A model generated the notes under the pieces. The model made no database searches and was not told the DNA's origin. It was given only the letters and a program-made list of their open reading frames with translations. DNA of 64,000 nt from Tetramitus jugosus (lineage: Eukaryota > Heterolobosea > Eutetramitea > Acrasida > Vahlkampfiidae), in assembly GCA_937625935.1 (NCBI GenBank), contig OW569355.1, positions 372,001 through 436,000 on the forward strand. Reading direction: 5' to 3'. Positions 52,942 to 63,853 of this stretch are shown here, piece after piece. The stretch's first letter is position 1. Every line of letters starts with the position of its first letter. The translations under genes and the position numbers were made by a program.

Positions 52942-54072
52942 TTAATAGACGTAAGGTACAATCATGTATGGAACTTGCTTGCAATATCTGTTCCAGTCCT
53001 CTCCATACTTTACAGCACAGCGGTCATTGTCTCTCTTGGCTCGATGAATCAACAAAATAGTCAAATAGATTGGATATAACCATGGCAACACGTAAGCAAA
53101 TCCGCATGGCATACTCATGGACAATGCAATCATAATATCACCCAAATAATTAATCTTTCTAGCAACGCCCCACCATCCAGAGATCATGAGCTTTGTTCCT
53201 CTCTTGGTCTCCAGAGATTTTGCAGGCTTTCCCCAAATGTACACATTAGGATTCTGACGGAATGCAAACTTTTGATAGTTGGCCTGTCTGAAAATATAGA
53301 AACCGACGAAAAAGACCAACACGGTCAAAACAGCGTACCACGATGGGATGTTGGCACTATCAATCAGATATAGGGATTGCAATGAAAAGACATAGGGAAT
53401 CCAGACGTAGTCTCCCATGACCAACATGAAGCCAAAATTCTCTTCAATAATATCAAACATGTACACGAGTCCACTCTCGAACCAGAAGCAATCAATCGAG
53501 TACCACAGACTAATCAATTGGAAGAGAATCATGGGAGTAGAAATAGTACCATATCTCTCATATTGAACAGCCAAACTCGAAACATTCAACAATGACAACA
53601 GAATGAAACCAGGGCGATAGGCAAACAACTTGATCTCAAAACCAAAAAAGTGTGGATTCAATTCGGTACCGACCCACAGGTTCATTGGAACATTCCACTT
53701 TGGATAATGAAAGTTTTGTTGTTCTGTTGGGATCCACACCAGTGATCTCACATAGAGAAACAATGTCAAACCGACAGTAAACAATAAATCAGTGGTCAAC
53801 AATGCACCATAGTGATCATAGAGAATGGTTGCATTGAAAAGCTTAAAAACAAAGGAAGCCAAAACAAACAAGACAATCGCAGACAAGTGAACCCATGTTC
53901 CATTGAGCTTGTATGGCAATTGTTTACCGTCCTTTAGCTTTGCACCGAGGAACCATTTGCCTGGAATGACAATGGTAGCAATCACAGAGTAAAGAACAAT
54001 GGAAGAGAAGATGACAATGGATTCGTAGTCTGGTGCACGGATACCACTCTTTGCTACACTAATGAGATCCAT
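52942..54072 (-). CDS. Sterol C14 reductase (ERG24/TM7SF2 family)
   Basis: 376 residues with about eight to nine membrane helices and no soluble N-terminal domain. It belongs to the ERG4/ERG24 sterol reductases, which use NADPH. Signatures are TELNPHFFGFEIKLFAYRPG, ENFGFMLVMGDYVWIPY, GFYIFRQANYQKFAFRQNPN, LMISGWWGVARKINYLGD, and HRAKRDNDRCAVKYGEDWNR near the end. FGFML and SGWWG favour the C14 reductase branch over 7-dehydrocholesterol reductase, though the two are close. It acts in the ER after sterol 14-demethylase. The start ATG is well placed, before the first helix. It is convergent with the coiled-coil/PH gene. Confidence 0.9.
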   Translation of the reverse strand: MDLISVAKSGIRAPDYESIVIFSSIVLYSVIATIVIPGKWFLGAKLKDGKQLPYKLNGTWVHLSAIVLFVLASFVFKLFNATILYDHYGALLTTDLLFTVGLTLFLYVRSLVWIPTEQQNFHYPKWNVPMNLWVGTELNPHFFGFEIKLFAYRPGFILLSLLNVSSLAVQYERYGTISTPMILFQLISLWYSIDCFWFESGLVYMFDIIEENFGFMLVMGDYVWIPYVFSLQSLYLIDSANIPSWYAVLTVLVFFVGFYIFRQANYQKFAFRQNPNVYIWGKPAKSLETKRGTKLMISGWWGVARKINYLGDIMIALSMSMPCGFAYVLPWLYPIYLTILLIHRAKRDNDRCAVKYGEDWNRYCKQVPYMIVPYVY

Positions 54073-54532
54073 TTTGTTGTTTGAACTGTGTCAATAAGTT
54101 AGAACGATCTTTTGGTGGTGGTTGTTTGTGGTGTGTTTTTTGAGTGTGGAGCTTCTGAGCATTTGGGAGTTCACACACGTTTCAATCAAGATGGATGTCC
54201 GGTACGTCCGTCGACGTTCATTGCGGGAGGTGTTACCGACAGAGTCGGAATGATAGTTTCAGGAAGCTTCAACAAGAAAGATTTGGTACAAAAATAAAAA
54301 AATTTCTCGTTTCAAAAGGTTCAACGAAAAAAGGAGGGTTGGTGGTGAGTTCCTGTGCGCTCGGTGGTTCGAGACGCGTGTGTAAAAGAAAAAAAACATG
54401 TGCATTTGACCCCAAGAAATTTTTGAGGTATCAAAGCACTAACCTCAGAAAAGCCTTTCTCCCCTTTTTTTGCACAGAAACAACCCTCCACCACCACCCA
54501 ACATCAACAAAACCATCAACTAACACAACTAT
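54073..54532 (+). other. Upstream region of the CDK gene, possible leader intron
   Basis: This 460-bp gap lies between the divergent starts of the sterol reductase and the CDK gene. A possible leader intron runs from GTGAGT (54345) to CTAACCTCAG (ending 54448), about 104 nt with a CTAAC branch-like motif at 54439. ATGs at 54191 (20 codons, then stop) and 54195 would act as upstream ORFs if the transcript starts before them. No conserved protein is visible in these frames. Confidence 0.35.
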
Positions 54533-57500
54533 ATGTCAACGAATGAACATGTTCACCCAAATTCAATTCCCACTTCAAATAATCACGAAACTTTAATTCA
54601 TACGTCGCAACCAGCTACAATCGAAGCACCTATCGGATCATCGCCACTACCAACATCAACAACAAACGAAATCCATAGCCTAAATATCGAACAACAAACA
54701 GCTATAGAATCAAAACAACAGGAAATCAAACAAAAAGAACAAATATTGGCAATAAAGAGAGAAGAGGAAATCACTGAACAACAACAACAACAACCAAATC
54801 AACAATCATCACATACGACGACTATAACGAACGCAAATGAACAAACAAAAACAGAAAACATGAGTGAATCATCATCACAGCAACCGAAACAACTAAAACA
54901 AGAAAATCAAACAACTAACAATGGATCATTAACCAACAAAAATGACGAAAACAACAACAATACTGCTACTGTGCGTAAAATATTAGCACCTGCCAATCCA
55001 CAAGTTGCGAATGGAGTCAGTGGAAGCAGTGGTAGTGTTGCCTCAAAGAGCGTCACTCCACCAAGGAATCCTATTGTTCTCAACTCTGGAACACCACAGT
55101 CATCATCATCATCGTCATCATCGAAACCGAAAATTATGAGTCCACTTGATATCAAGATGCAAAACTATAAGAATAGACAATTGATGATGGGAGGAGGTGG
55201 TGGAAATGGAGTAGTACTTCCAACAACAATGACTACTATAGTGACCAATAATAATGCGAACAACAGTAGTAATACAGGTTCTTCACATCCATTGGAGCCA
55301 GTGGAATCACAGTCTCACAACAAGCAGTCTTCGTCATCATCATCATCAGCGTCATTACTACCACGACCACGCTCTGATTCTCATAATCGATCATCACCTA
55401 GTCGCCATCACACTCATCATTCATCGCGATCAAGCTCTGGACGCAACGATTTTTCTCACAACAGCGGTAACTTTAACCAAAGAAAACCAGATCCAAGAGA
55501 TCATTTTGGGCATTTCACTCGAAGGTATGCTTCACTTATTTTTTGTTCCATTGTTAATGGATGTTGCTGTTTTGGTACTCATCACTCACACACACACACT
55601 TGTGTAACAATTTCTGAATTCATATGTAAATATATTGCAGTGCCCAAGACTACTACTTCTATGAAAAGTTGGGTGAGGGAACATATGGAGAAGTGTTCAA
55701 GGCACGATGCAAGAGAACCAATGAGATTGTGGCGCTCAAAAAAATTCGAATGGACAGAGAGGAGCAAGGTGTAGGTATTCAACACGTTTTTGTGTTTTTC
55801 TATATGTGTTGTGTTTTTTTGTTCAGTACATGTGTGAGAGAGTGTGTTGCTTATCCCCTCCTCTATATCACAACGAATCTATTGCACAATAGTTTCCAAT
55901 TACGGCCATTCGTGAGATTATCATCCTAAAATCACTCGACCATGAGAACATTGTTCGCTTGAGAGAAGTGATTGCTGCGATCGATCAACCTATATTTTAC
56001 ATGGTGTTCGATTATGTGGAGCATGATCTTGCTGGTCTCTTGGATGCCAGAGTACCGTTTACGGAAGGTCAAGTTAAATCACTCGTCAAACAGCTGCTCT
56101 CAGCTCTAAGAGAATGTCATCGAAGAAAGATTTTACACAGAGATTTGAAGGCATCAAACCTATTGATCACTCAACAAGGTGTGCTCAAACTGGCAGACTT
56201 TGGTCTCTCTCGTTTCATGCAACAGGGCAAGAATCGATACACCAATCGAGTCATCACACGTTGGTATCGACCTCCTGAACTGCTACTCGGATCAACAGAA
56301 TACACAAGTAAGATTGATATGTGGTCTGTGGGATGTATATTAGGTGAAATGATTCTTGGATCAAAAACCATGTTTCCTGGTCGGACAGAACTGGAACAAT
56401 TGGAGTTGATTTGGAAGATATGTGGAACGCCAACAATGGAATCATGGGCCGCTGTTTCGAATCAACCACTCTGGAAGGAGTGCAAACCAAAGCGAGAAAG
56501 CAAGAGAGTTCTCAAGGAAAAATTTAGCCAAACTCTGTTCTCAAAGGAAGCAATTGATCTATTGGATAAGTTATTGGTCTTGGACCCAGAGAAGAGACTA
56601 TCTGCTGAGGAATGTCTGCAACATGAATGGTTCAAAAAAGGACCAGAGCTAGAACGACCATTCAATCTTCCCTCTCGGACCTGCAACGAGTATGGAGCCA
56701 GAAAGAGAAAGGAGAGAGGAGGTGTTGGTCCAGATATGCCACCACCACTGAGTCACAATCCAAACATTGGCCATCACGGAATACCATCGGATCCATACTA
56801 CAGTGACATTCATCCTTCAAAGAAGATGAGATACACCAATGCACATGGCACTAATTTCCGACAACACCCACCAAGAAGTGGTCATATGGATGGAGGAGGA
56901 AGACCTCAAATTGGTGGTCCTCCTGGTGCAAGTGGCTCCTTCATTCCACCATCTGGCACGTCAGGTGATCACCACGGTCATCATCCACAACAACAACACG
57001 GAAGTAGGTTCCATCACGGTTCTGGTCCTCACGGCAGTAGCGGTGGAGGTCATGGTAACTTTTACAATGGACCAAGAGGCTCATCGAGGCAACCATACCA
57101 CACCAGAGATGGTCATCCACCTTCTTTCAAAGGCGGCAATCCAAAACATGGACCTGCAACCAATGGACCAGACAATAACAGCGGCAACACGGGTTCGACG
57201 GAACCACAACAGCATCACCACAGTCAACAACACCACTCGTCCCGTGATGGAGGAGATGGCAACAGACCATCATACTCTCACAACAAGGGCGATAGGCAAT
57301 CCTATCACCATCACAACAGGAGCAACTATAGTGGAGGACCGCGAAGGTACCAAGGCGGTGGCGGTGGAGGTGAGTATCATCACAGGGGAAGCGGTGGCAG
57401 CAACAGAGACAACTACTCTAGCAGTCGCAGTGGTGGAGGTGATTACCATCACCATCACAGCAACAGGTCATTTGATCCTTCGACTCACCATCGTGATCAT

Positions 57501-57746
57501 CCACCTCAACACGGATCATCTGCTCATCATCACCATGGTTCATCAGCCAATGGCAGTGGAGGTGGTAGTGATGGAGGTGCTAATGGACATTCTCATCATC
57601 CAAGTCGTCACAGTGGCGCGCAGGACTCTTCTGGACGACCACCCTCCTCTTCATCAAAAAGGAGAGATGAACATCACAGTAGCCACCATGGTAGCAGTGG
57701 TGGATCGAAAGAAGGTCACCAACCACCACAGTCATCGACAAACTAA
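54533..57746 (+). CDS. CDK12/13-like transcriptional cyclin-dependent kinase
   Basis: Three exons, 54533-55524, 55641-55770 and 55893-57746 (introns 116 and 122 nt), give 991 residues. The kinase domain lies at about 335-625: GEGTYGEV loop, ALKKI lysine, PITAIRE cyclin-binding helix at the start of exon 3, [14 protein letters not shown], activation-loop Thr in NRYTNRV, and [18 protein letters not shown] is the form found in CDK12/13 (CDK9 has PITALRE), kinases that phosphorylate the RNA polymerase II tail. The first 330 residues are Gln/Asn/Ser-rich. The last 360 are His/Gly/Ser-rich with many HH and GG runs in place of the RS domain of animal CDK12. The exon junctions restore an unbroken kinase alignment. 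Confidence 0.92.
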
Positions 57747-58189
57747 GGAATGTTGTTGCCGGTCAACTAGCCAAACAAAAAACACTTATCACCAAAGAGG
57801 AGTATCTCTTCTGATAAACAATTGATTTTTTCAAGTGAAGCTCAGTGCACTGACTTGTATCTCTACCTTCCCCACCGATCATTTTTGTTTTGATCGAATG
57901 TTCGTTGAATCAAAAAGCTTTTTCATCAATCAAACTATGACAAACCACTCAATGCAAAAAACAAACCAGTCAATGCATTCGGAAGTGAGAGTTCTTATAT
58001 TTACTGTGTCACGGTTGTTGATCTCCTTGCCGTCATTTCGTATTGTTGTTGTGGGTGAACCTCAATCTGCCCATTGAAGCCCGCCGGTTGACCACCAAAA
58101 ATTTCCCAAACTTTTTCGACAACTTGATCACAAAAAACAAAATCACTGCTTGATTCCACACACCCACACCAACAACAACAACTAATAAA
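57747..58189. other. Intergenic region, CDK 3' side / NAC alpha promoter
   Basis: 443 bp between two plus-strand genes. I see no coding frame, RNA gene or clear repeat. The last 30 bases are the CAACAACAACAACTA-type A/C-rich leader common before start codons here. Confidence 0.5.
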
Positions 58190-58732
58190 ATGAGCGACGT
58201 CGAAAATAAAGTTCACACCGAAGATGACATGCCAGAGATGGAAGATGTCCCAGAATTAGAAACACAACCAGCACAAGAAGCCTCAACTGCTCAACCAACA
58301 GCACAAAAGAGAGTCTCCAAGATGGAGAAGAAGAATAAGAAGGCTTTGTTGAAGTCTGGTTTGAAGGAATTCCCAGGTGTTGAGAAGGTTTCCATCCAAA
58401 CTGTCTCAAAGATCGCTTTGGCTATTGATGAGCCTGATGTCTTCAGAAGCAATGACACCTACGTCATTTTCGGTATCCCTCGTGTTGAAGACTCAAAGAC
58501 TCAACAAACCAAGGACGTCCTCCAAAACATTCTTTCACAACAACAATTCGGTGCAACTGAAGCTCAAGAAACAACAGCTGAAGAAACTGTTGATGCTGAA
58601 GGTATCCAAGAGAAGGATATTGAAGTCGTCATGAAGGAAGCTAGCGTCAGCCGTGCTGCTGCCATCAAGGCCATCAAGGAGAACAATGGTGATGTCGTCG
58701 ATGCTGTCGTTGCTTTGTCCGGAAGTGCATAA
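58190..58732 (+). CDS. NACA: Nascent polypeptide-associated complex subunit alpha
   Basis: 180 residues, one exon. NAC alpha with the beta subunit sits at the ribosome exit tunnel and shields new chains. The N-terminus is acidic, followed by the NAC domain (about 40-110) with KNKKALLKSGLKEFPGVEKV, ALAIDEPDVFRSNDTYVIFG, and the C-terminal UBA domain (about 140-178) with IEVVMKEASVSRAAAIKAIK and NNGDVVDAVVALS. Length and domain order are normal. Codon use is strongly biased like actin's, fitting very high expression. Convergent with the HAP40-like gene, 47 bp between stops. Confidence 0.97.
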   Translation: MSDVENKVHTEDDMPEMEDVPELETQPAQEASTAQPTAQKRVSKMEKKNKKALLKSGLKEFPGVEKVSIQTVSKIALAIDEPDVFRSNDTYVIFGIPRVEDSKTQQTKDVLQNILSQQQFGATEAQETTAEETVDAEGIQEKDIEVVMKEASVSRAAAIKAIKENNGDVVDAVVALSGSA

Positions 58733-58779
58733 AGTGTCTAATTAGTAAAAAAAATGAAAAAATCAAAGTTTTTGCTATT

Positions 58780-60254
58780 TTATATTACAAAGAGTGGATT
58801 TTCGTACACGTGCCTCAGATCATTCAACAACTCAATCTGTTTGTCATCTAGGCTGTGATGCAATATTTGTTGTTCGATGATAAAGACGACGTGTGTGACC
58901 CGATCTGTCATGCACGCATCGTACAGCTCTTCAATCAACGGCAGCACATTGTCTTTGAAGAAACTCGTGGTGTTTGACTGTTCCAATTCCGTGCTGAATG
59001 CAGTTAACAATTCCTGCATGCACTCCCGGGATTCCTTCTTTCTCTTCTGGATGAGAAGCACGAGCAACAGTGTCAAGTGTACATTGATCCTCTCTGTAAA
59101 CAACAGAGTGGCCATACTGTTCAGAGTACCGGGCGATCCCAACCTATTCTGTGGTGGTTGATTGGTTCCACATGTTGCAGACTGTTGCATGTTTAGTGTA
59201 ATGCTGCCTGATCTCTGTCTACCAATCATGTCCATTGATTGACCATAGTTTGAACTGCTGGTACCACTTACAGATAGACCACTACCTGTGGATGATGTCG
59301 CTGAGGTAGATGATGCCAATGTTGTGATTCTAGCGGCAGCAGCAGTCATTGATTGAGTCACTGTTTGATATTGCAGTGTCAACAATGTCAATTGCAGTTG
59401 CAACACCTGAGTCACAATCTCATAATCACTCGTTCTCAAGTAGGATAGAACTGCACAGCGCAACGATTGTAATTGCGTTGTAGTATGATTCTCCGAAAAG
59501 AGCATAAAATGCCTTTGTGCCCAATGAATGGCCGATGCACCACCAGTGGTACCAGAACCACTACTACCACTACCACCACCAACGCTAACACCACTATTGG
59601 CACTCATACTACCACTATTCGACGTTTTCGTTTCCTCATAAATCTCAGGATCTTGGAATTGATACGTTGGAGACGCATAAGCAAAGCTCTTCATAAAATA
59701 ACTGCCACTCTCTTCAAACTTTTCCAACGTGTACAACATGTTTGCCAATTCAAAGCACAGTGTCGCACACATGCTATACTCTGCGTGCGACTCATAAATT
59801 TCAATCGAATTCTTGAACGCATCCATTGCCTCCACTACGAATTCCTCCGCCGTAAAATATTTAATTTGCTTTTCGTTGGTGGACGTCTGGACAAAGACGC
59901 GACCTGCATTCAGATAAAAATAGGAGGCATGGAGCGGTGTGCGATTCAATTCTTCACACTTGCCTGCGGAGAGCATACACATGGCAGCATAGTGCTTTTG
60001 ACCTGATCGTTGTAGATCAATAGAGAGCTTTGTGAAGAGTGTGGATACTTCATCGTAGCGTACCTTTCGAAACATTTTCCTGTGTATATTGTTTGTGTGA
60101 ATGGAGTACCGTTAGTTGTGAGCTCACATATGTATGTTCAATGAATGGTGGTGGTTGTTGTTGTTGTTGTTAAAAAGAAGGTGTTGATTTACTTTTTGAG
60201 TCGTTCGGCAATCTTTCGATACTCTTCACTCACATTTAATTGTGGTCCTTCCAT
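58780..60254 (-). CDS. HAP40 (F8A) huntingtin-associated protein homologue
   Basis: Exon 1 at 60254-60193 (20.7 codons, MEGPQLNVSEEYRKIAERLK) and exon 2 at 60079-58780, over a 113-nt intron (GTAAAT...CACAG), give 453 residues. The join reads EEYRKIAERLKKKMFRKVRY, which lines up with the start of animal F8A (RYRLVSNKLKKRFLRKPNV in human). The rest is TPR-like helical: YAAMCMLSAGKCEEL, ATLCFELANMLYTLEKFEES, YFMKSFAYASP, and a C-terminal block with SFFKDNVLPLIEELYDACMT. A Gly/Ser insert lies near 165-185 and a Ser/Thr-rich one near 250-310. F8A binds huntingtin and links early endosomes to actin via RAB5. Similarity is moderate and strongest at the N-terminus. Confidence 0.7.
60147..60171. repeat. 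GTT repeat in the HAP40-like intron
   Basis: About seven GGT/GTT units inside the 113-nt intron (AAC on the coding strand). A similar GTT run, 62057-62074, lies in the first legumain intron. Confidence 0.7.
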
Positions 60255-60362
60255 CTCTTCTTTTGTTTTCTGTCTCGTGAATAAATAGTCTTGTTGATTT
60301 GTTTTTTCCAAAGCACAAAACGTGTGATCGTGAATTGTTTTTTATTGACAAAAGTCAGAGTT

Positions 60363-61658
60363 TTACTCTTCATCGTCAGATGAGGAGTCTGCATTGCTCG
60401 ATCTTGTGCGACTGGTACGACGAGACGATGATGATGCCTGTTGTCTTCGTTGCATTGGTTCGTCTGCTGTCGACGTATAGTTGTTGTCATCGGTACAGAT
60501 TTGGGTGATAAAGTGGGTAATGGTCTGCTTGGAAATCTCCTTTTCTGCTCTGGAACCTGCTCGATAGGCGTACTTGTTCTTTCTTCGACCTCCGTGGTCC
60601 TCTGCTTCTGCCTCTGTTGCAATCTCATCCTTATCCTTATCCAGATAAAACTGTTTTGTGAACTGTTCAATCGTTCGTTCAATATCACCAAACACTTCAT
60701 GTCTCTTGTCACTGCGATGAATGCCGAGACACTTGAGTCGTTCATAGAGCAAATCCTCTCCAATCACATCTTCATTCATTTGAATGAGAGAGAGAATGAC
60801 AATGAGGAGACCCATCTTTGGTGCATCAGACTTTTTTTGCATCTCGGCATACCTTTTCCGTTCATTGGTCACAATGGATTCTATCCGCGAAGCAGCAGAC
60901 TCATCCTCATCTCCATCTTCATTGTTGTTGTCATTGTTACTGCGTCGATTGGTGGCAACATTCTTGTTTTCTTGAGCAGTCATTTCAGGTGGTACCACAA
61001 ATCGTAGTATCCACAATTGTTGACTAGTGCTGCTACTTGTTGTACTATTGGCACCCTTAGTATCACTACTGCCACGTGCATGTCTATCAATCTGTGTCAA
61101 CTCATAACCAAAAATTGTCCTGAGTCGTTTCTTTGACTCTGTAATGATAATATTGAACAAGTCCTTCTTTCCCTTGTGTGCTGCACCGAGTACCAACTGT
61201 GTAATATCATCACGTTTCACAGGCTCCTTTTTCAAATCCTTGAACAGCATCAATCTCATAAAATTAGCAATCAAATTCTCTCGTTGATCATCCGTAATGG
61301 TCCACTTGGGTTGTTTCTGCTGTTGTTGTTGCGTTCCTTTTTTTGATGATTTTCCACCACCGTTTCTTGATCTATGGTGTGCTTGAGAGGCATGTTCAGA
61401 GTCACTTTCATCATCAGAGTCACTGTCTTGAGATTTTCTGGGTATTTTACCTCTTCTGGCAGAAGTTGGTTGTTGACTGTTTGCTACACGTTTTCTACCA
61501 GCAGCAGCACCTCCACCTCTCTGTGAAGAGGTGTTTCGATAGCTTGATCGATCATCACCATCACCATCATCACTACTTTCGTCGTCATTGGCGATAAAAT
61601 CATCATTGTCTTCAGGTGCTTGTTGTTGTCTCTGTGTGGGTTGTCTCCTTCTTCTCAT
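60363..61658 (-). CDS. NSE3: MAGE-domain protein, NSE3-like (SMC5/6 complex)
   Basis: 431 residues. The N-terminal 110 residues are acidic/basic, disordered and rich in Ser/Asp/Gln. The MAGE homology domain lies at about 115-365: LIANFMRLMLFKDLKKEPVK, DDITQLVLGAAHKGKKDLFN, ITESKKRLRTIFGYELTQID, LWILRFVVPPEM, then MGLLIVILSLIQMNEDVIGE with LYERLKCLGI, and YAYRAGSRAEKEISKQTIT as the closing part. Outside mammals a single MAGE protein usually serves as NSE3, a winged-helix subunit of SMC5/6 that supports NSE1. An Asn/Asp/Glu insert splits the two winged helices. The C-terminus is Ser/Arg/Asp-rich. Assigned as NSE3 by family logic. Confidence 0.85.
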   Translation of the reverse strand: MRRRRQPTQRQQQAPEDNDDFIANDDESSDDGDGDDRSSYRNTSSQRGGGAAAGRKRVANSQQPTSARRGKIPRKSQDSDSDDESDSEHASQAHHRSRNGGGKSSKKGTQQQQQKQPKWTITDDQRENLIANFMRLMLFKDLKKEPVKRDDITQLVLGAAHKGKKDLFNIIITESKKRLRTIFGYELTQIDRHARGSSDTKGANSTTSSSTSQQLWILRFVVPPEMTAQENKNVATNRRSNNDNNNEDGDEDESAASRIESIVTNERKRYAEMQKKSDAPKMGLLIVILSLIQMNEDVIGEDLLYERLKCLGIHRSDKRHEVFGDIERTIEQFTKQFYLDKDKDEIATEAEAEDHGGRRKNKYAYRAGSRAEKEISKQTITHFITQICTDDNNYTSTADEPMQRRQQASSSSRRTSRTRSSNADSSSDDEE

Positions 61659-61834
61659 TGGTTATGTGAGTCTGTGTTGATTGTTTTTTGTATGACGGTC
61701 AAGGAATTGGCGGTTTTTCTCTGGTCCAGAATTTCAAGGAACTATTTACTCCGATGTGTGGATTATTCCGTTTGACACGTTCCGAATTTGTGATATCCCA
61801 CATTTGGAAGAAACGCACCACAAGCAAACTCAAA

Positions 61835-63337
61835 ATGTCTTCAATCAGACCACATATCGCACTGTTGGCAGTGTTGTTGATGATCCTGTCATTCACTGCA
61901 ATCATTGTCCAAAGCAAAGCTTCTACTGAAGAAGGCCAAAATTGGGTTTTCCTCGTTGCTGGGAGCAATGGCTATCAGAACTAGTATGTATCGATATGAT
62001 TGCATTTGAAAATAATCGCACACAATTGACAAGTAACTGATCCATTTGTTGTTTTTATTGTTGTTGTTGTTGTTTATACTAGTCGACATCAATCTGACAT
62101 CTACCACGCATGGCAAATCTTCTCCAAGAGAGGAATCCCAGACTCCAATATCATTGTGATGCATTACGATGATATTGCAAGTAAGTTTTCTGTTTTATTT
62201 TTTGTGAAATACTTCATAATTTACTTTTTGTAAACATTTGTTATTAACCTTGACAAACACACAGCTAGCATGATGAATCCAATCAAGGGAACAGTGATCA
62301 ATGTACCAAATGGACCAAATGTTTACGAGGGCGTTCCAAAGGACTATGTCGGCAAAGAAGTTACTCCAAAGAACTTTTTAAAGATTTTGTCTGGTCAAGA
62401 TATGGGACCAGGTAAGAAGACGATTCGATCCGGACCAAATGATCGTATCTTTGTTTACTTTGCTGATCACGGCGCACCTGGGTTAATCGCCTTTCCTTCC
62501 TCATTCATTGTGATTGAGCATGTGTTGCATGCAAAGGACTTGATTGCCACAATTGAGCAAATGCACAACAACAAGCAATACAAGGAGATGGTGTTCTATA
62601 TTGAGGCATGTGAATCTGGAAGCATGTTTAACGGATTGTTGAAGGATGAGTGGAATGTGTATGCCACTACTGCTGCTAATCCATATGAATCGAGCTATGC
62701 ATGCTTCGATTCCAAGGTGTATCACACTTACTTGGCTGACTGTTACTCGGCAAACTTTTTGGTTGATACAGAGACTCAACCAAACTTGGACAAGGTGACT
62801 CTTCAACAACAGTATTTGACCATTAAGCAACAAACAAACACATCTCACGTTTGTCAGTATGGTAATATGAACATGTCGAATGAAACATTGGCCACATTCT
62901 TTGGCAGTGGTATGAATGGTGGCAAAGCATCTCATGTATCTCCATCATTGATGAAGGACGCTGACAAGATTGAGACTAGAGATTTAGTCGAGAGATACTT
63001 TTATAAGACTATGATCAACAATCCAAGAGATGCTGAACACAAGAAGAGATATCAAGCTTTTAAGCAACAACAGTTGCGTGCAGATGTGGTGTTTGGTGCA
63101 TTCTATCACTCTTTGAACTTGAATACAGTGGCTAACACCAATAGTGACCGATGCTATGGAAAATCTATCAACATGGATTGCAACAAGGAATCTGTCATTG
63201 CCATGCAAGAGCACTGTGGTCACTTCAACGAAGCTAATTTGAAGTATGCCCGTTACATTACTGATGCTTGTCAAATGTATTCTGCAACTCAAATTTCTGC
63301 CAAGTTCAAGGAGATTTGCTCCGTTGCTGCATTGTAA
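61835..63337 (+). CDS. LGMN: Legumain (asparaginyl endopeptidase, C13)
   Basis: Three exons, 61835-61983, 62083-62180 and 62265-63337 (introns 99 and 84 nt), give 439 residues. A signal peptide is clear ([20 protein letters not shown]). The caspase-like fold begins [20 protein letters not shown], with catalytic His151 in ADHGAPG and Cys198 in EACESGS. A C-terminal prodomain (about 310-439) with paired Cys follows. It is a lysosomal or secreted protease cutting after Asn, and can activate other proteases. The usual motif is DHGS/DHGG, so Ala after Gly is a small variation. An upstream open frame to 61688 has no ATG before 61835 that suits a signal peptide. Divergent from NSE3. Confidence 0.95.
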
Positions 63338-63734
63338 TTAACTCATAAAGGATGACAATGAGAATATTTAGGAACAAACTTTTTTCTCCGCATCATTTAC
63401 TGATCTAGTTTACTCAATATTGAACTGGTTTATTATGCAAACCTCATCAGCTGCGTCAATATCACAATATTCATGATTTCACCTTATCTCAACCATAATT
63501 AACAAGGTATTAAGCTCAGGATTCATGCACCATCCCAGCCATTATTTGAAGAGTGTTTTCAAACAAAGAGATAGTACTTCAGTACTTCCAATAATCATAC
63601 TGGGACTCTTACTATCCACTCCATGAAGCACCTGGACACTACGAAAGGTTTTTACCCCAGTTATTCCAATTGGTTGCAAGTCCTCTCAGGCCACACAAAA
63701 AACCGCGGAAATAGGTCATTTTCGCATTTAGAGT
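63338..63734. other. Intergenic region before the 5S gene
   Basis: About 400 bp of AT-rich sequence with no coding frame or RNA gene that I can support. AGTACTTCAGTACT near 63574 is a short imperfect palindrome. Confidence 0.5.
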
Positions 63735-63853
63735 GTCTACGTTCATACAATGGTGGAACCACCTCTTCCCATTTCGAATAGAGAAGTTAAGCGCCATCTG
63801 GCTGAGTTAGTATTGAGATAGGAGACTACTTGAGAACCCTCAGTAATGTAGGC
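63735..63853 (+). rRNA. 5S ribosomal RNA
   Basis: 119 nt. The 5' GTCTACG pairs with the 3' TGTAGGC to close helix I. The Pol III internal promoter is visible as an A-box (AAGTTAAGCGCC, 63784-63795) and a C-box (GATAGGAGACTACTTGA, 63816-63832), spaced as in other eukaryotic 5S genes. CTGAG/CTCAG can form helix IV. A TTTT terminator starts right after the 3' end (63854). The gene looks intact. It stands alone in the window, about 400 bp after legumain, so it is not part of a visible tandem array. Confidence 0.93.

Noticed and set aside
54340-54375. GGTTCGA resembling a tRNA B-box
   Set aside because: No A-box or cloverleaf fits around it. I found no tRNA gene in any gap.
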